Shown in pieces: positions 1-11,094 of a DNA stretch of 64,000 nt. Source of the stretch: Glandiceps talaboti (Eukaryota > Hemichordata > Enteropneusta > Spengelidae); contig NC_135568.1 in the NCBI RefSeq assembly GCF_964340395.1, forward strand, positions 16,481,776 to 16,545,775. The letters run 5' to 3'. Position 1 is the first letter of the stretch. Every line of letters starts with the position of its first letter. The notes under the pieces were generated by a model that was not told the origin of the DNA, did not search any database, and worked only from the letters and a program-made list of their open reading frames with translations. The translations under genes were made by a program, and so were the position numbers.

Positions 1-811
1 AAACAGGGATGTACACACAGATATATGTGTGCATGCTCTGTTTAATACAGGGTCTGTAAAATGTATTCACATACGTGCTACTGGTCTGTTGGTACAAGTA
101 TGTATATGGGTCTTCAGTTAAACAAAAGAATATCTCAAACGGGTTATACTAGTTTTTCAAGTGCATGGATTGTACAATGAGGTGTAAAATCAGACCTGTG
201 ACACATCTGTATACATATCCATGTATACAGCAATGTACACACAAGTATTGTCTCATGTAGAAAATACAGACCCTGTGACATCCCTGTACATATATATCAG
301 CGCATCGGCAGTGTATCCACAGCAATACAGTAATATAGCCACGCCTCTGTTGAGAGGCTTAAGTCTACAGCTCTGTTACAACCCTGTGCCACCCTTGCTG
401 ACACAGACCTGTACCACAGGACCTATTGCAGGGGAGAAAATTTATTTGCCGAGTACAGCAGTGAAAATATGTTCAGTTTTGGATTCAGTGAACGAGTTTG
501 TAAAATTTAAGCAAGAATTCTGTGAGTACCCACCATGCAATGGTCATTGTCATTGTGGTCATTGTGGTTTACATAATATTCGTCAGACACGTTTCAAAAG
601 TTTGCTTTACTATCTTATGTACGATCAACGTTAACAACTAATTTACATATACATTTGTCCTATGAAAGATTCATAGAAGTTGTATCTATGATTTATGAAA
701 CTAACATTAACCATTTAAGGACGTCTTTCATTATATTTTCTAATAAAACAGAACAACATAGAGTCAAGACTAGGAAATCCTTAGGTTGTTTTATCCTTGG
801 TTTGTACTTAC
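1..811. other. Unassigned stretch upstream of the first TSP1 exon
   Basis: No recognisable gene. A plus-strand open frame at 221-634 (137 codons) ends in a Cys/His-rich stretch (CNGHCHCGHCG), but its first half is low-complexity TACA/GTAT-rich DNA and no family is recognised. It is probably chance. The next exon of the minus-strand TSP1 gene at 812-1154 should lie here or beyond the window edge; I could not identify it. Confidence 0.3.
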
Positions 812-1154
812 GTTTATCGCAACATGTATCCCACCACTCATCCTCACAGGTACAAGATGATAAAAAGGGAGTACCGTGACCATGGCAACCCGGATTATTA
901 CATCCACCTCCCGTTTGTGTCAGTGAATATGGACAATTACCGCCACAACACGAATGTACAGTTATGTATCGTGTACGTCTGTCTATACCACTTGTACCAC
1001 AGGGTACAGAACAGTACCACGCAGACCAGGCACTGACTTGACAATTCTTAGGCGGAGGACTTCGACGACGACGACGACCATTAAAAACACCATTGATCTC
1101 AAAAATCAATACAGAATAGATGACAACTACGATAGGTAGATGAACGGCTCTCAT
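812..1154 (-). CDS. Secreted TSP1-repeat protein, first coding exon (paralogue 1)
   Basis: First coding exon of a small secreted protein of unknown function. The start is the ATG at 1154, which begins MRAVH as in paralogue 3; two codons further upstream the frame has only GTG. The order is a hydrophobic signal peptide (about residues 1-22), a run of five Arg after a short linker (possible basic processing site), a proline-rich SPPP, then a thrombospondin type-1 repeat with CQVSAWSAW, CSVPCGTSG and a basic TRYI strand. A Cys-rich segment follows (CCGGNC, CNNPGCHGHGT, SCTCEDEWWDTCCDKR). The exon ends at a GTAAGT donor (811-806) in phase 1, as in the other two paralogues. Sequence diverges just past the donor, so the downstream open frame is taken as intron. 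TSP1 repeats usually act in extracellular matrix, adhesion or immune recognition; no specific role can be assigned. One residue is missing between the second Trp and the next Cys compared with the paralogues. Confidence 0.72.
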
Positions 1155-1741
1155 TTTACCCACACTTTGCTCTGATCACATTCGATTATTAAACGAGAAT
1201 GAACATGAAAAACCCAACATGAACGTTGGTGTATCTAGTCATCATTGGTCGAATGAGAATGGATTTAAAGTCTGAGATTTATATATATCACAGTATCGTA
1301 AATATTTGCTCAATATGTTGAAAAATTGTGAGTCACAGATCTAAATATCAACACTACAAATCCACCTGTGTCGACGTTTTCATTCTGTTTTACAACTTCA
1401 GCTTCGGTTCCGTTTGTCTCATTGAAAAGTTGAACCGTTGTAATGGAAAATTAAACCAAACGCTTTGTAAATATTACGAGTGTTAAGATCTGCTACTAAA
1501 CCTGCCAAACTTTAATCCATGCATGATCCATGTTATATGAATATAGATTAATAAGTGTAAATATTTGCTGCAAGAAAGTCGTCGCCAAAAGAATATTTTA
1601 TCCTGTATGAAGTTGAATATGAATTGAATTTGAAGTTTTCAAAGATCATAACATCAAAGCACCTTGTTTGGGAATGAGTGAGTGAGCGTGGTAAATATGA
1701 GGTAAGATGTACAGCAATCTATACATGTACATTGAGCGTGA
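1155..1741. other. Non-coding spacer
   Basis: AT-rich sequence upstream of TSP1 paralogue 1. Its immediate 5' flank does not visibly match the flanks shared by paralogues 2 and 3. No gene seen. Confidence 0.4.
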
Positions 1742-1796
1742 ATGTATATACATGTATGTATGTATGTATGTATGTATGTATGTATGTATGTCTGTC

Positions 1797-1834
<38 letters not shown>

Positions 1835-1842
1835 CGTATGTG
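1742..1842. repeat. (ATGT)n-(CTGT)n compound microsatellite
   Basis: A block of TATG tetranucleotides (about 1750-1791) switches to TCTG tetranucleotides (about 1792-1834). Open frames across it on both strands are repeat artefacts. Confidence 0.95.
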
Positions 1843-2632
1843 TGTGTGGACTATAGATAATATAAAGAAATACAGTGATTGCAGTAAAAAAACGCAAGTT
1901 TTTTATTTCTTGGACAATTACCCTCTACTGTGTAATCACTGTGTGACATTAACATTGCAAAACACACGGTTGCGAACATAAATTTGTGTATTTTAAAATG
2001 CGACCAGCAAATGAATAGATTGTACTAACGTTTTTTTATTACACTCACTGTATTTCTTTACTGTACTTTTAAACACAATTATACTACTGAACCTTATTAT
2101 TTATTGTTCAATATTCCACATAAGTACCGGTCAGTCATTGCGAGGCTACGTAACGGGACATTACCTTTGGGAATCGAAACTGTTACATACATGTGGAACA
2201 AAGAAAATATATTTATGTACTGATAATTTTGTCTTTGATTGTAGATAGTATAATGATATTCGGTCAGGGTTTATGAAGGTAATTACTAGTACACAACCAA
2301 GTGAGAAACCTGCGCAACGTTTCTCTAGAAATCATATTCAAACATTCTCCGAGTAATTATACGAAATGTTTATAAGAAGGAGAAAGCAATTTCAATTACG
2401 TAATCCTCCCCCTAATAGGAAAAAGTGATTCATGGTTTTATACTAACTTAGGGGAAAAGCGATACTTATGATTCATATTTTCTTGAAGACCACACATGAA
2501 GACTTATTTGGGTACAAGCGACTCATAAGCTAATTACTTGGCTGGGGCTTCACATTAATTACTTCTTGTATATTACAAAGAATTTTGCTTTACTGTATAT
2601 ATGTAGTGAAACTGTGTCACTATAATAGAAAA
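1843..2632. other. Non-coding spacer
   Basis: No coding or structured element recognised; AT-rich unique-looking sequence. Confidence 0.4.
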
Positions 2633-2925
<293 letters not shown>

Positions 2926-4190
2926 GTAGACAAGGAACAAATACATCATCACAAACCAGAATGAACAACCATACTTGAAATGACAACATGCCGAGCCATA
3001 GAAAGGTTGAATATGAATTTATATGATGTTAGCTGTATGATTTATTATTAGTAGTACAACAACAAATCCATGTGCCATATTTAGTTTCATAAGTTAATCC
3101 ACTCTAAGAATATATATTGTTTTTTCTTCATTGCTGCTATTAATATACAGCCCCAATATTAGAAAACTACATACTCCCAGCTGTAGTATATTATCATATA
3201 TACTCAAATACATACACATTGATTTTAGTGAGTGTAAATACTTTACAACAATAAACGTCTCCATGAGGAGACGCAACTATTTCCTGAACGACATTACTGA
3301 TCCATGTGTGAAGCAGGTATAACTATAAATCTTTATGATTAAAAGATTAATATTAAATCACTAACAGCCGATGGGGGTGGGGGTGGGGGTGGTGTTAGTC
3401 ATAACAACTGATGTAGGGTACTCGATACTGGAAACAAAACAAAACATAACATAACATGCAGTGCTAACCCGGTCTTGGTCTTTGCATTTAAAAGTATGTT
3501 GGATTAAAACAATTAATTGTTTGAAAATGAATTATCAAGAAATGTTTCTTTCCCATGCTTTTAGAATTCCACTATTTTCTATACGTAATTGTATACAAGT
3601 AATATATATATGGCGTGGATCAATAGCATAGCACAATGTATATTTTACTTGTATAGCAGAATATCACGGAATCCCATAGAGAACGAGTGCCAGTGTGGTG
3701 TACTCGGAGATACAAGTACTTGCAGTGTTAGCTACCATACTTCGATGCGATCGTACTATCATTTTCATACAAGTATGTAAATACTATTATCGGCTTTGCA
3801 CTGCAGTGTAATACCAAATAGCAGACGCTCCTACCAGTTCAAGTACTCACACAACATATACAATTCAAGCACCCGGAAAAAATGGGGTGGTAAGGGGAAG
3901 ATGGTGTCCTCTTTCCCTAGCCAAACCGGATACAGTTTAATAGACTCATCATTTATAACACGTCGTTTAAATTTGCTTACAACCACCAGTTATTGGCTTA
4001 TATTGTGGTATAGACTAGTAACCCATAGTGACGTTTAATTTGCATAGGGTTTACACTAATCATGTTCTATTTCCCCTAGAGCAATATTCATGTAACACGG
4101 AAGTGTTTTTGGTGATTTGCTTTGACTACGAGGGGAAGTATTTGCTTGGGAATATGAACACTTATTTCCTGTTCATATTTATACTTATAA
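2926..4190. other. Non-coding spacer with G-quadruplex motif
   Basis: No gene recognised. At 3373-3393 four G runs separated by single T form a plus-strand G-quadruplex motif. A short hairpin lies at about 4148-4184 (ATATGAACA facing TGTTCATAT). Confidence 0.4.
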
Positions 4191-4191
4191 T

Positions 4192-4303
4192 TAGTAGACG
4201 TCATATTACCCCTCGTTCTATTATTTAGCAACTACTTCGTCCTCTGGAAAATAGTTGCTGCATAAATAACACCCCTCGTGGTAATAAACGTCTACTAGTA
4301 GTA
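4192..4303. repeat. Imperfect inverted repeat (hairpin MITE-like)
   Basis: The left arm begins TAGTAGACGT and continues through TATTACCCCTCG and TAGCAACTA. The right arm (about 4251-4302) is its imperfect reverse complement, separated by about 16 bp. This fits a small fold-back or MITE remnant; no target-site duplication could be fixed. Confidence 0.6.
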
Positions 4304-5185
4304 ACCTCATAACCTTGGAGTCTATATTAGATCCTACGTTCATGTGTACATATAGTCTGTAAGACACAGATATTTGAACAACGCTATCAGCTTGCATGTG
4401 GGTAAGAAACTGGGGAGGGGGTGCCACTGTTCAGGTCTGTTAGGGGTGTGCGGCCAATGCTGTCAACCCCAGACCCCATTTTATTTAGACCCATTTAGAC
4501 AAAAATACATAATAACCGATATGAAAATATACAGTCTAGTGTATATACCGACATTAGGAACTTTATGATCACGTGAGCAATGTATACTTTATACCACAGA
4601 CAGTTATCTGTGTTTATACACATCACTGTATTACTAAATGCTTTGAATTAATGATGTATTTCGTTCTTATTTCAACAGAACTTGTTATAGCAACATGCAA
4701 TGGAATTTTCTCAAACAAAAGGCCAGGGTGACAACTGTAGCTGCACAAGTTCAGGATATGCATATTAAATCGCGCATACATGAACTTGAAACGCAAGTAC
4801 AACATACACACAAGCGCGCTATGCATTTTTAAAACTAATTGCAGATGTCGTTCTCTGTATAGTTCTTCGAGATCGTTAGCCAACATGTGATTTTGGCCAA
4901 TATTTCACAACAAAGTCGTGTTAGTAGTGAACTCTAACGCAAAGCTTATCAATACTCAGGTATATTATTGTTAAAAAAAGATTTAATTCCTGTATGAAAC
5001 GCACGAACACATTTGAATCGTCAAATATGAAGGATGAAAGAATACATTTAAAATTATTAGTTGGGATCATGATAATATACAGATTCCGACACATTTCATG
5101 TTTTTCCTAGACTGTCTAAAACAATACAGTATTAATTTTCAACTAGAAAGCTGCAAACCTGTACTTCATACTATCTTTGGTTTGT
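4304..5185. other. Non-coding spacer / presumed intron of TSP1 paralogue 2
   Basis: Lies downstream (in minus-strand sense) of the paralogue 2 donor and must hold intron and perhaps later exons of that gene. No exon could be identified with confidence. Confidence 0.3.
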
Positions 5186-5191
5186 ACTTAC

Positions 5192-5549
5192 GATTGTCAC
5201 AACATGTATCCCACCACTCATCCTCACAGTTGCAGAATGATGTTGAAGGAGTACCGTGACCATGGCAACCAGGATTATTGCAACCACTACGTGAATCAGT
5301 CAGGGATTTCGAACAAGAACCACCACATCACTCTGTCGTTGTTTTATATCGTGTTCGTGTCTCTATACCACTTGTACCACACGGTACAGAACATGCACCC
5401 CAAGTAGACCAGGTACTGACTTGGCAATTCCTTGGTGGGGGTGGTGGAGGGGGGCTTCGACGACGACGACGACCGCTAAATATGCCATTACATTTTGGTA
5501 TCAACAGCGCAATTAGTATTGGAATAAATATATAACGCACAGCTTTCAT
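5192..5549 (-). pseudogene. TSP1-repeat paralogue 2 exon with in-frame TGA at a Cys position
   Basis: Same architecture as its neighbours: start ATG at 5549 (MKAVR), signal peptide, five Arg, polyproline SPPPPPPP, then TSP1 with CQVSTWSTW, CSVPCGTSG and TRTRYK. The frame is interrupted by one TGA (plus-strand 5328-5330). It then continues without another lesion through CGGSC, CNNPGCHGHGT and CEDEWWDTCCDN to the shared phase-1 GTAAGT donor (5191-5186). In both paralogues the residue at the TGA is Cys, and TGA is one base from TGT or TGC. The simplest reading is a recent nonsense mutation in an otherwise conserved gene. Alternatives are an assembly or read error, a segregating null allele, or UGA recoded as selenocysteine. 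The last would need a SECIS element, which I cannot identify. Confidence 0.65.
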
Positions 5550-5800
5550 TTTGCTAACGATATGCCTCCAACAGACGCTTATGACACAAACAGCATGAAG
5601 ACACTAACCAGAATGTTACTGTGTGAAGTCAGCATAGAGAGACAACAAGAAAGACGGATATAAATGTCAATTTATCATACTACATGTCAGAATATAATGA
5701 CCTTTGTCTTGATAATGTCGTGATTTATAAGTACAGAGTCACGATTTTGTTATATTTGACGATTTACGCCATTGTACTTATTATATTTTTTGTGATTGAT
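5550..5800 (-). promoter_or_regulatory. 5' flank shared with TSP1 paralogue 3
   Basis: The sequence upstream of the paralogue 2 ATG is collinear with 8748-8960 upstream of paralogue 3. Shared blocks include AGCATGAAGACACT, CCAGAATG, ATGTCAGAATA and GACGATTTA. The duplication unit therefore included the 5' UTR and proximal promoter. Exact promoter elements are not resolved. Confidence 0.5.
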
Positions 5801-5904
5801 TTAATTGATACTGTCTGTCCAAATATACGATCACCGGGGACTCAAAGGAATTTTATTTATTAATACAAATAAGACATAAGTGTAAATATGAGGGGAACAG
5901 TCGC

Positions 5905-6312
5905 ATGTTCGAATATGATTTGAAGGTATGGATACTAATTGTTCTCTTCGTCTCCACGATGAGATTGCATTATTTCTCTGTGCAATTTTACCACATTATG
6001 GTTTATTTGTACTTAATGTCATTCACGATCTCCTTGAAGTCAGACAAATTGGTAGTCGTGACCACAACTGTTGACACATCTCACCAGTTTACAGGGTGTC
6101 TATATAGATCCTGGACTATAGAAGATTTTGTACAATGTATTGATCTGTTACCTGCTGTCATGTCATATATGATACTTAATCAAAGCAATTTACACGTACC
6201 ACAATATACATTGCATGGCTTATCGGTATTCACCAGTCACAGTACGTATGATAATGGATTAGTCTTTGTTGTACATAGATTTTGGTTTGTAGTATATATC
6301 TTGAGATGTTAA
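5905..6312 (+). other. Open frame of unknown significance
   Basis: A 135-codon plus-strand frame starting with a hydrophobic stretch (WILIVLFVS) and ending at a TAA. No family is recognised and no splice or promoter context supports it. The flanks are AT-rich spacer. It could be chance or part of an unrecognised gene. Confidence 0.15.
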
Positions 6313-6408
6313 TTAATCTTACTTGAACCATAGACGTCTATGATTGTATGTAAAGACATACCGAAGAACACACAAGAATAATCTTTGCTGTTGGATAAAT
6401 CCCCTCCA

Positions 6409-6459
<51 letters not shown>

Positions 6460-6475
6460 GAAGAACAACAACAAC
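6409..6475. repeat. (CAA)n microsatellite
   Basis: About 16-20 CAA units, reading as poly-Asn or poly-Val/Cys/Leu in different frames. The apparent ORFs are artefacts. Confidence 0.95.
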
Positions 6476-7156
6476 AGACAAAACGAAAACAAAAACAAAA
6501 TAAAAATGAAAAGAAATAAAAAACACTTTTGGAAATTGAAATCGTCATTTTTAGTGCACAGATATCGATTCGAGTCAGTTTGAAAACATATCTCGGAACT
6601 ACCGCTCAGCTTCAACAAAATTATAATTATTATTTACATCAAGTTCAGCAAAGCATATTAAAATCAAACAAGTACAATCATGCAGTTCAATGTCAATGCA
6701 AAATGCTGTACTATGCTTGACTGATCGTAGTAACTGTTCTAACATAGTAAACAACTCCTCCTTGGTATATAGCATTCAACTGACCGGAGAAATGTCCATG
6801 AAATCAACTATTCAAAAATAAAGTAGGCAAATATGATTCTTTCATACATATTAAAAAAACCCAATTATTTTCTATACATCCTGGTGCTAATAAGCAACAT
6901 TTAGTCCGTTTGTCTAGTGTTTTATATTACTGTTGTCATGCCAACAGATCCTGTCATGATATTGGGCAATAGTATGTTACAACAAATCGTTTTCTTACAG
7001 CCTTCTGTGATTGGATCATATCATGTCACGTGGTATTAACTAGATGTCACAAGTAATACACTTATTTATGCATGGTGACCTTTTAGAAATTTGGGAAAGG
7101 AACAGATTGGAGCAAACTGTACATGACGTAATGTTTTGTCATTTATATAGCCACTT
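6476..7156. other. Non-coding spacer
   Basis: AT-rich, no gene or repeat recognised. It lies in the presumed intron or intergenic space between TSP1 paralogues 3 and 2. Confidence 0.35.
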
Positions 7157-7225
7157 TGAATGACGACAAACATGATACAAAGACTGTAACCAGAATGTTG
7201 GTATGTGAAGTCATCATGGATATAC
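7157..7225 (-). pseudogene. Relic of a fourth TSP1-gene 5' flank
   Basis: This block, including CTGTAACCAGAATGTT and TGTGAAGTCA, aligns with the region just upstream of the paralogue 2 ATG (about 5578-5640). No signal-peptide or TSP1 coding sequence follows on the minus strand. It looks like the surviving promoter/UTR edge of a decayed copy of the tandem unit. Confidence 0.4.
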
Positions 7226-7511
7226 TAAATTAAGTCCAAGTCTACGACATAGATGGTACAGTACAGGAAAATGAACAAACATCCCGACTAGGATATTGGT
7301 GGCTGTGGTATGCAATCACGCAATATTTCACTTTTTTATGCACAAATCTAAATAAAACATGAATAATTTAACAAATGAATAAAAATGATAACACTAATCC
7401 GAAATCCTGAATTTGTCACTCTAGCCATACATGAACCAGGGATGTATAAATACTCCTATATATCACACGTTTGTGAGTTTCTCTCCAACGTTTATGCATA
7501 TACTAACCACC

Positions 7512-7689
7512 CATTCTGATTAAAATCTGATGTGGTGAAAGCTGCTAGTTGCCTTTATTTACCTCTATTTCTATCGTTTCGTGTCATTTGTTTTGTTCCG
7601 AGTGACCATCGCCTTCGGATCACCCGGAACAAATCTAAGGAATACAGACATCTAACCGCTTTCACCACAACATATTTTAATCAGATTGC
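7512..7689. mobile_element. MITE with ~28-bp TIRs (family A, copy 1)
   Basis: The left end has CTGATTAAAATCTGATGTGG followed by TGAAAGC. The right end is its near inverse (GCTTTCACCACAACATATTT, then TAATCAG). The middle contains a hairpin (GTTCCGAGTGACC facing GGATCACCCGGAAC). A shortened copy in the opposite orientation lies at about 46509-46615. No coding capacity. Confidence 0.7.
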
Positions 7690-8208
7690 ACACCACCGGC
7701 AGCATGCATGAACGTAACACACATATACATACGCATAGACATGCGCACGCGCGTGCTTCCACACGTAGTTAAATAACATGTACATATATACCGAAACTGA
7801 ATTAGTCTTGTGTTGCTAGTGCTCGGGATGTGAGAAATTATAAAGATGTCGTCATTTGTAAGATTTTTGAGTAATCACTGTGACGACAAACTACTTTAGT
7901 ACTTAATATTGACCAACTTCAAAATCTCAAAAGCGAACATCATTGTATTTTAAGCGTACATTTGCAACGTCAAAGTCATAAAATGTGGGGACATTCTTGC
8001 AGAAACTACTACATATTCACCAATAAAATGGAAGGTAGTGGGATCAGACAAACCAGTATTAAAATTGCTACATTATTTCGCCGTCTGGCACGACAAAGTC
8101 TGAGCAACATTTCTACATCTCGATTGAGTTCGCCAATTTCAAATCGTCCACATAACTTTTTTCTATTTGAAAGGATAAAATGTAACAATTGTACTTACAG
8201 TTTTATTG

Positions 8209-8261
8209 CGCCAGACTACAAAATGTAGCTATGTTAGTTACATTTTGTCTGCCAGATGGCG
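8209..8261. repeat. Short hairpin (inverted repeat)
   Basis: CGCCAGAC plus TACAAAATGTA faces TACATTTTGTCTG plus GATGGCG. A related CGCCGTCTGGCA block about 130 bp upstream (8079-8090) suggests a small nested TIR element about 8070-8266. Confidence 0.5.
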
Positions 8262-8413
8262 TTTTGTTTCATGTTAACTAGCTTCCACAGATAGACGTAG
8301 TCAATATAGTACTTAAAGACCATTTTATAAATGGTCATGTATTACCAATATGAAATAACATCGATTCAAGAGTATGAAACTGTAGGTCCGTTTGCCATTG
8401 TTTTTGTACTTAC

Positions 8414-8747
8414 GTTTATCGCAACATGTAGCCCACCACTCATCCTCACAGGTACAAGATGACAAAAGGGGAGTACCGTGACCATGGCAACCCGGATTGT
8501 TACACCCATTCCTAGTTTCAGTAAGTGATAATGGACAAGTACCACCACAACATTCTACCACTATTTTATATCGTGTTCGTGTCTCTCTACCACTTGTACC
8601 ACAGGGCACAGAACAGGATGACCATGCAGACCAAGCACTGACTTGACAGTAAACTGGACCTTGACGACGACGCCGCCGCAAGCCACTACAGTTTGGTATC
8701 GACAACGCGAAAAGTACAAAGATGAACGTGAAATGCACAGCTCTCAT
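8414..8747 (-). CDS. Secreted TSP1-repeat protein, first coding exon (paralogue 3)
   Basis: Best-preserved copy of the tandem family. The start is ATG 8747. Residues 1-22 form a signal peptide (hydrophobic core FIFVLFALSI), followed by Arg 24-28. The TSP1 repeat begins at Cys34, with Trp39 and Trp42, CSVPCG at 45-50, and the basic strand ETRTRYK. The second half has CCGGTC, CNNPGCHGHGT and SCTCEDEWWATCCDKR, making a compact Cys-rich tail after the TSP1. The exon stops at GTAAGT (8413-8408) in phase 1. Open frame runs on for 29 codons past the donor but shows no similarity to the paralogues there, so splicing to a downstream exon is inferred. That exon should lie below 8.4 kb and was not found. 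The protein is probably extracellular; its specific function is unknown. Confidence 0.75.
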
Positions 8748-8960
8748 TTTTACTGACGATGTTTACCAGCGTGAAGCAACCAGCATGAAGACACTGGCCA
8801 GAATGAAGACAGACAAACTCTACACAAACATACTCATAGAATAGGTGGTCATAGCTACTAATTTATCAAACTAAATGTCAGAATACAGTGACCATTGTCT
8901 TGTTGGAAATATTCTGGGTAAAGAATCATAATTTTATTGATTTTGACGATTTAGGGCTTT
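8748..8960 (-). promoter_or_regulatory. 5' flank shared with TSP1 paralogue 2
   Basis: Counterpart of 5550-5800 (see that entry). Common blocks are spread over about 200 bp, with indels between them. Confidence 0.5.
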
Positions 8961-10106
8961 GTCTTAATAACGCTTCTTGTTTGACAGACTCAGATATGAT
9001 GGCCGGCAAAGGAGCAAAGGCTGCGTCAAGCAATTTATCAAAACAGACAAGATTTAAGTGACATTTAGTGTAAATAAATGGCCCAACTAAATATGTGCAA
9101 ACATGAATTGTGCAGATAATGGGCTTAGATACAAACGTCGTGATCGTTGTACATGGTAACTGAACGAAGTTGTGGCATGTGTGTGGATTAACTTAAATGG
9201 CATAAGTGTCCCTATGTTATCATAGACCCTACATGAATAAAATGTATTTCTTATCAATTTACCCAAGAATTTCCCCCACATCACTGTATCGTAGAATTTA
9301 TACTGGAACATCATCACACCACCCCTTTTCTGTGATCATTTTGAGTACTTAGATACAAACATAAATATACATATTTCAAATATTGCAAAATGGAAATTAG
9401 GGGACACTTGTTAGAGCGCATATTTATCTGCCAACTCTGAGCAGTTCTAGAGGTGCAAAGACAACCTGCAGATGTAACCTTTTCTTTTATTATGGTAACC
9501 TTACAAGACATTTCTGGGGACATCATTCGAATTATTACACATACCTGAAAACAAATTGATCTTTGTGATAAGTAATCATAATATCTAGTTTTGTGATTCC
9601 GATCGATCAGGTTCCTTGACAAATCCAGGATTAGAACACATGTATTTTTATTATGACGCCGTTTGAAAAGAGGTCGGATTTCCTACTTTTTAATATTTTG
9701 ATGGCCATGGTAAAATCAAAACATGTTTCTGTGTGCTACCGAGAGAGTTATTGTGAGTCACCTAAATGCTTGGTAGTAATAATATTTCATTAGTGAACTA
9801 TGACCTGTACTTCAACCACTTCACCTACACCATGGTAAACTGTACTTCGGCAGAACTATGAACATCTTGTTCCTCGGATAATAATTTACAACTTACAGAC
9901 ATATATATAATTTGTATTTACTTTGACACATTGAAATATATGATTTATGAATGAAACTCTTGGTGTCAGTGTCAGTTGATCGTGTCAATTAAAAATCGCG
10001 TCATCCCGAGGCTCCGGGTTAAGTTTGCAATGTTAGCAGATACGAGTAATATTTGTGTCGGCCAATGATACACACAAAAACATTTAAAATTCTTATGCAT
10101 GACCAC
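8961..10106. other. Non-coding spacer
   Basis: No gene or known repeat recognised; AT-rich. Confidence 0.4.
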
Positions 10107-10117
10107 ACATACATACA

Positions 10118-10151
<34 letters not shown>

Positions 10152-10202
10152 CATATATATATACATACATACATACATACATACATACATACATACATAC
10201 AT
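10107..10202. repeat. (ATAC)n microsatellite
   Basis: ACAT/ATAC tetranucleotides interrupted by a short ATAT stretch at about 10145-10160. Confidence 0.95.
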
Positions 10203-10779
10203 CAATTTTATATATATATTGTTACAAAGTATATAATTGTATTATAAACAAACTAATTGTATCTAGGTTACCCGACCGCGTGATGAGGTCTAATTGATTA
10301 ATGAGATAGTAATACGAGCTATGCCATGTTATTACTTGTAATTAAGTGAATGTTGCAAGTGTCACTACAAGTGATAAATCACAACTTTTAATGAATTCAA
10401 CTATAGTGAAAAAGGGTATTTCCAAAACTGTTTATCTCTGAATTAAATTAACTGTAGTTCATAAACACTTCCTATATAAGGAAAATAATTGAAATTTACT
10501 GTAAAGATATTATTTACTAACCATATTTGTATTATGGAATGAAACTTTCAATTTGAATAAAATGTGAATGTAGGGTGTGTGCGAATAAGGTCAACTGATA
10601 CGAGAAGAGATCTGGCGGGGCGGAAGAGAGCAACACGTCTGGATTTACGGTGACTGATCTGCGTCGTAGTAGGAATACTACGGGGAACTAATTGTTTCTA
10701 TCTAGTCTGGACTGCTGTAAGTGAAGGAAAACGAATCCAAAGCTCTCGTATCGTTGGTTTAAGCATACACCTTCTTCAC
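10203..10779. other. Non-coding spacer
   Basis: No gene seen. A G-rich patch at about 10605-10630 is unremarkable. Confidence 0.35.
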
Positions 10780-10885
10780 CAAAAGTAATATTTTGAGTGC
10801 TTGTGAGTTTATCCACTGAATACGTGTCCTGAGATTCTGGTACCTCTGAGATTGACTGTGTGCGTCTGAAGTTACAACTTGAATT
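10780..10885 (-). repeat. Dispersed repeat (inverted copy at 25.18 kb)
   Basis: Reverse-complemented, this block matches 25175-25260, sharing AATCTCAGAGGTACCAG, CTCAGGACACGTATTC and TGGATAAACT-like segments. It lies just upstream of a degenerate hammerhead motif and (TA)n tract, so it may be part of the same retroelement. Confidence 0.5.
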
Positions 10886-10940
10886 TGGTCAATAGCTATC
10901 AACACCAAAGACAAGTCGGTAACAATATATATATATATAT

Positions 10941-10992
10941 ATAGTCTGATGATCGCAGCAGCATGATACATTGTATAACGACTCCTATAAGT
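10941..10992 (+). ncRNA. Degenerate hammerhead-ribozyme motif
   Basis: CTGATGA (10946-10952) is followed by about 12 bases and GATAC (a mutated GAAAC), then a short loop and ATAACGAC. The arrangement matches the better motif at 47114-47156. Stem II pairing and the GAAA box are damaged, so catalytic activity is unlikely. A (TA)n tract starts about 17 bp downstream, as at the other two copies. Confidence 0.4.
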
Positions 10993-11008
10993 ATCTTACT
11001 TGATATTG

Positions 11009-11009
<1 letters not shown>

Positions 11010-11094
<85 letters not shown>
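11010..11094. repeat. (TA)n microsatellite
   Basis: About 40 TA dinucleotides directly after the degenerate hammerhead motif; a shorter AT tract lies at 10925-10943. Confidence 0.95.

Noticed and set aside
221-634. 137-codon frame with CNGHCHCGHCG
   Set aside because: Cys/His richness comes from CATTGTGGT-type short repeats; no start context, no family, and the 5' half is low complexity.
693-811. C-terminal extension of TSP1 paralogue 1 past DKRKYK
   Set aside because: Starts at a conserved GTAAGT donor and is not similar to the other paralogues; treated as intron.
1678-1981. Open frames of YVCM/LSVC or THTYI repeats over tetranucleotide tracts, here and at 2585-2929, 9972-10247, 34495-34823, 35501-35713, 53666-54022
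   Set aside because: They are translations of TATG, TATC, ATAC and TCTG microsatellites, open in several frames and on both strands.
5192-5549. Calling paralogue 2 a selenoprotein
   Set aside because: A TGA at a Cys position is suggestive, but no SECIS element or transcript is visible. Extracellular disulphide-rich TSP1 proteins are not a known selenoprotein family; nonsense mutation is simpler.
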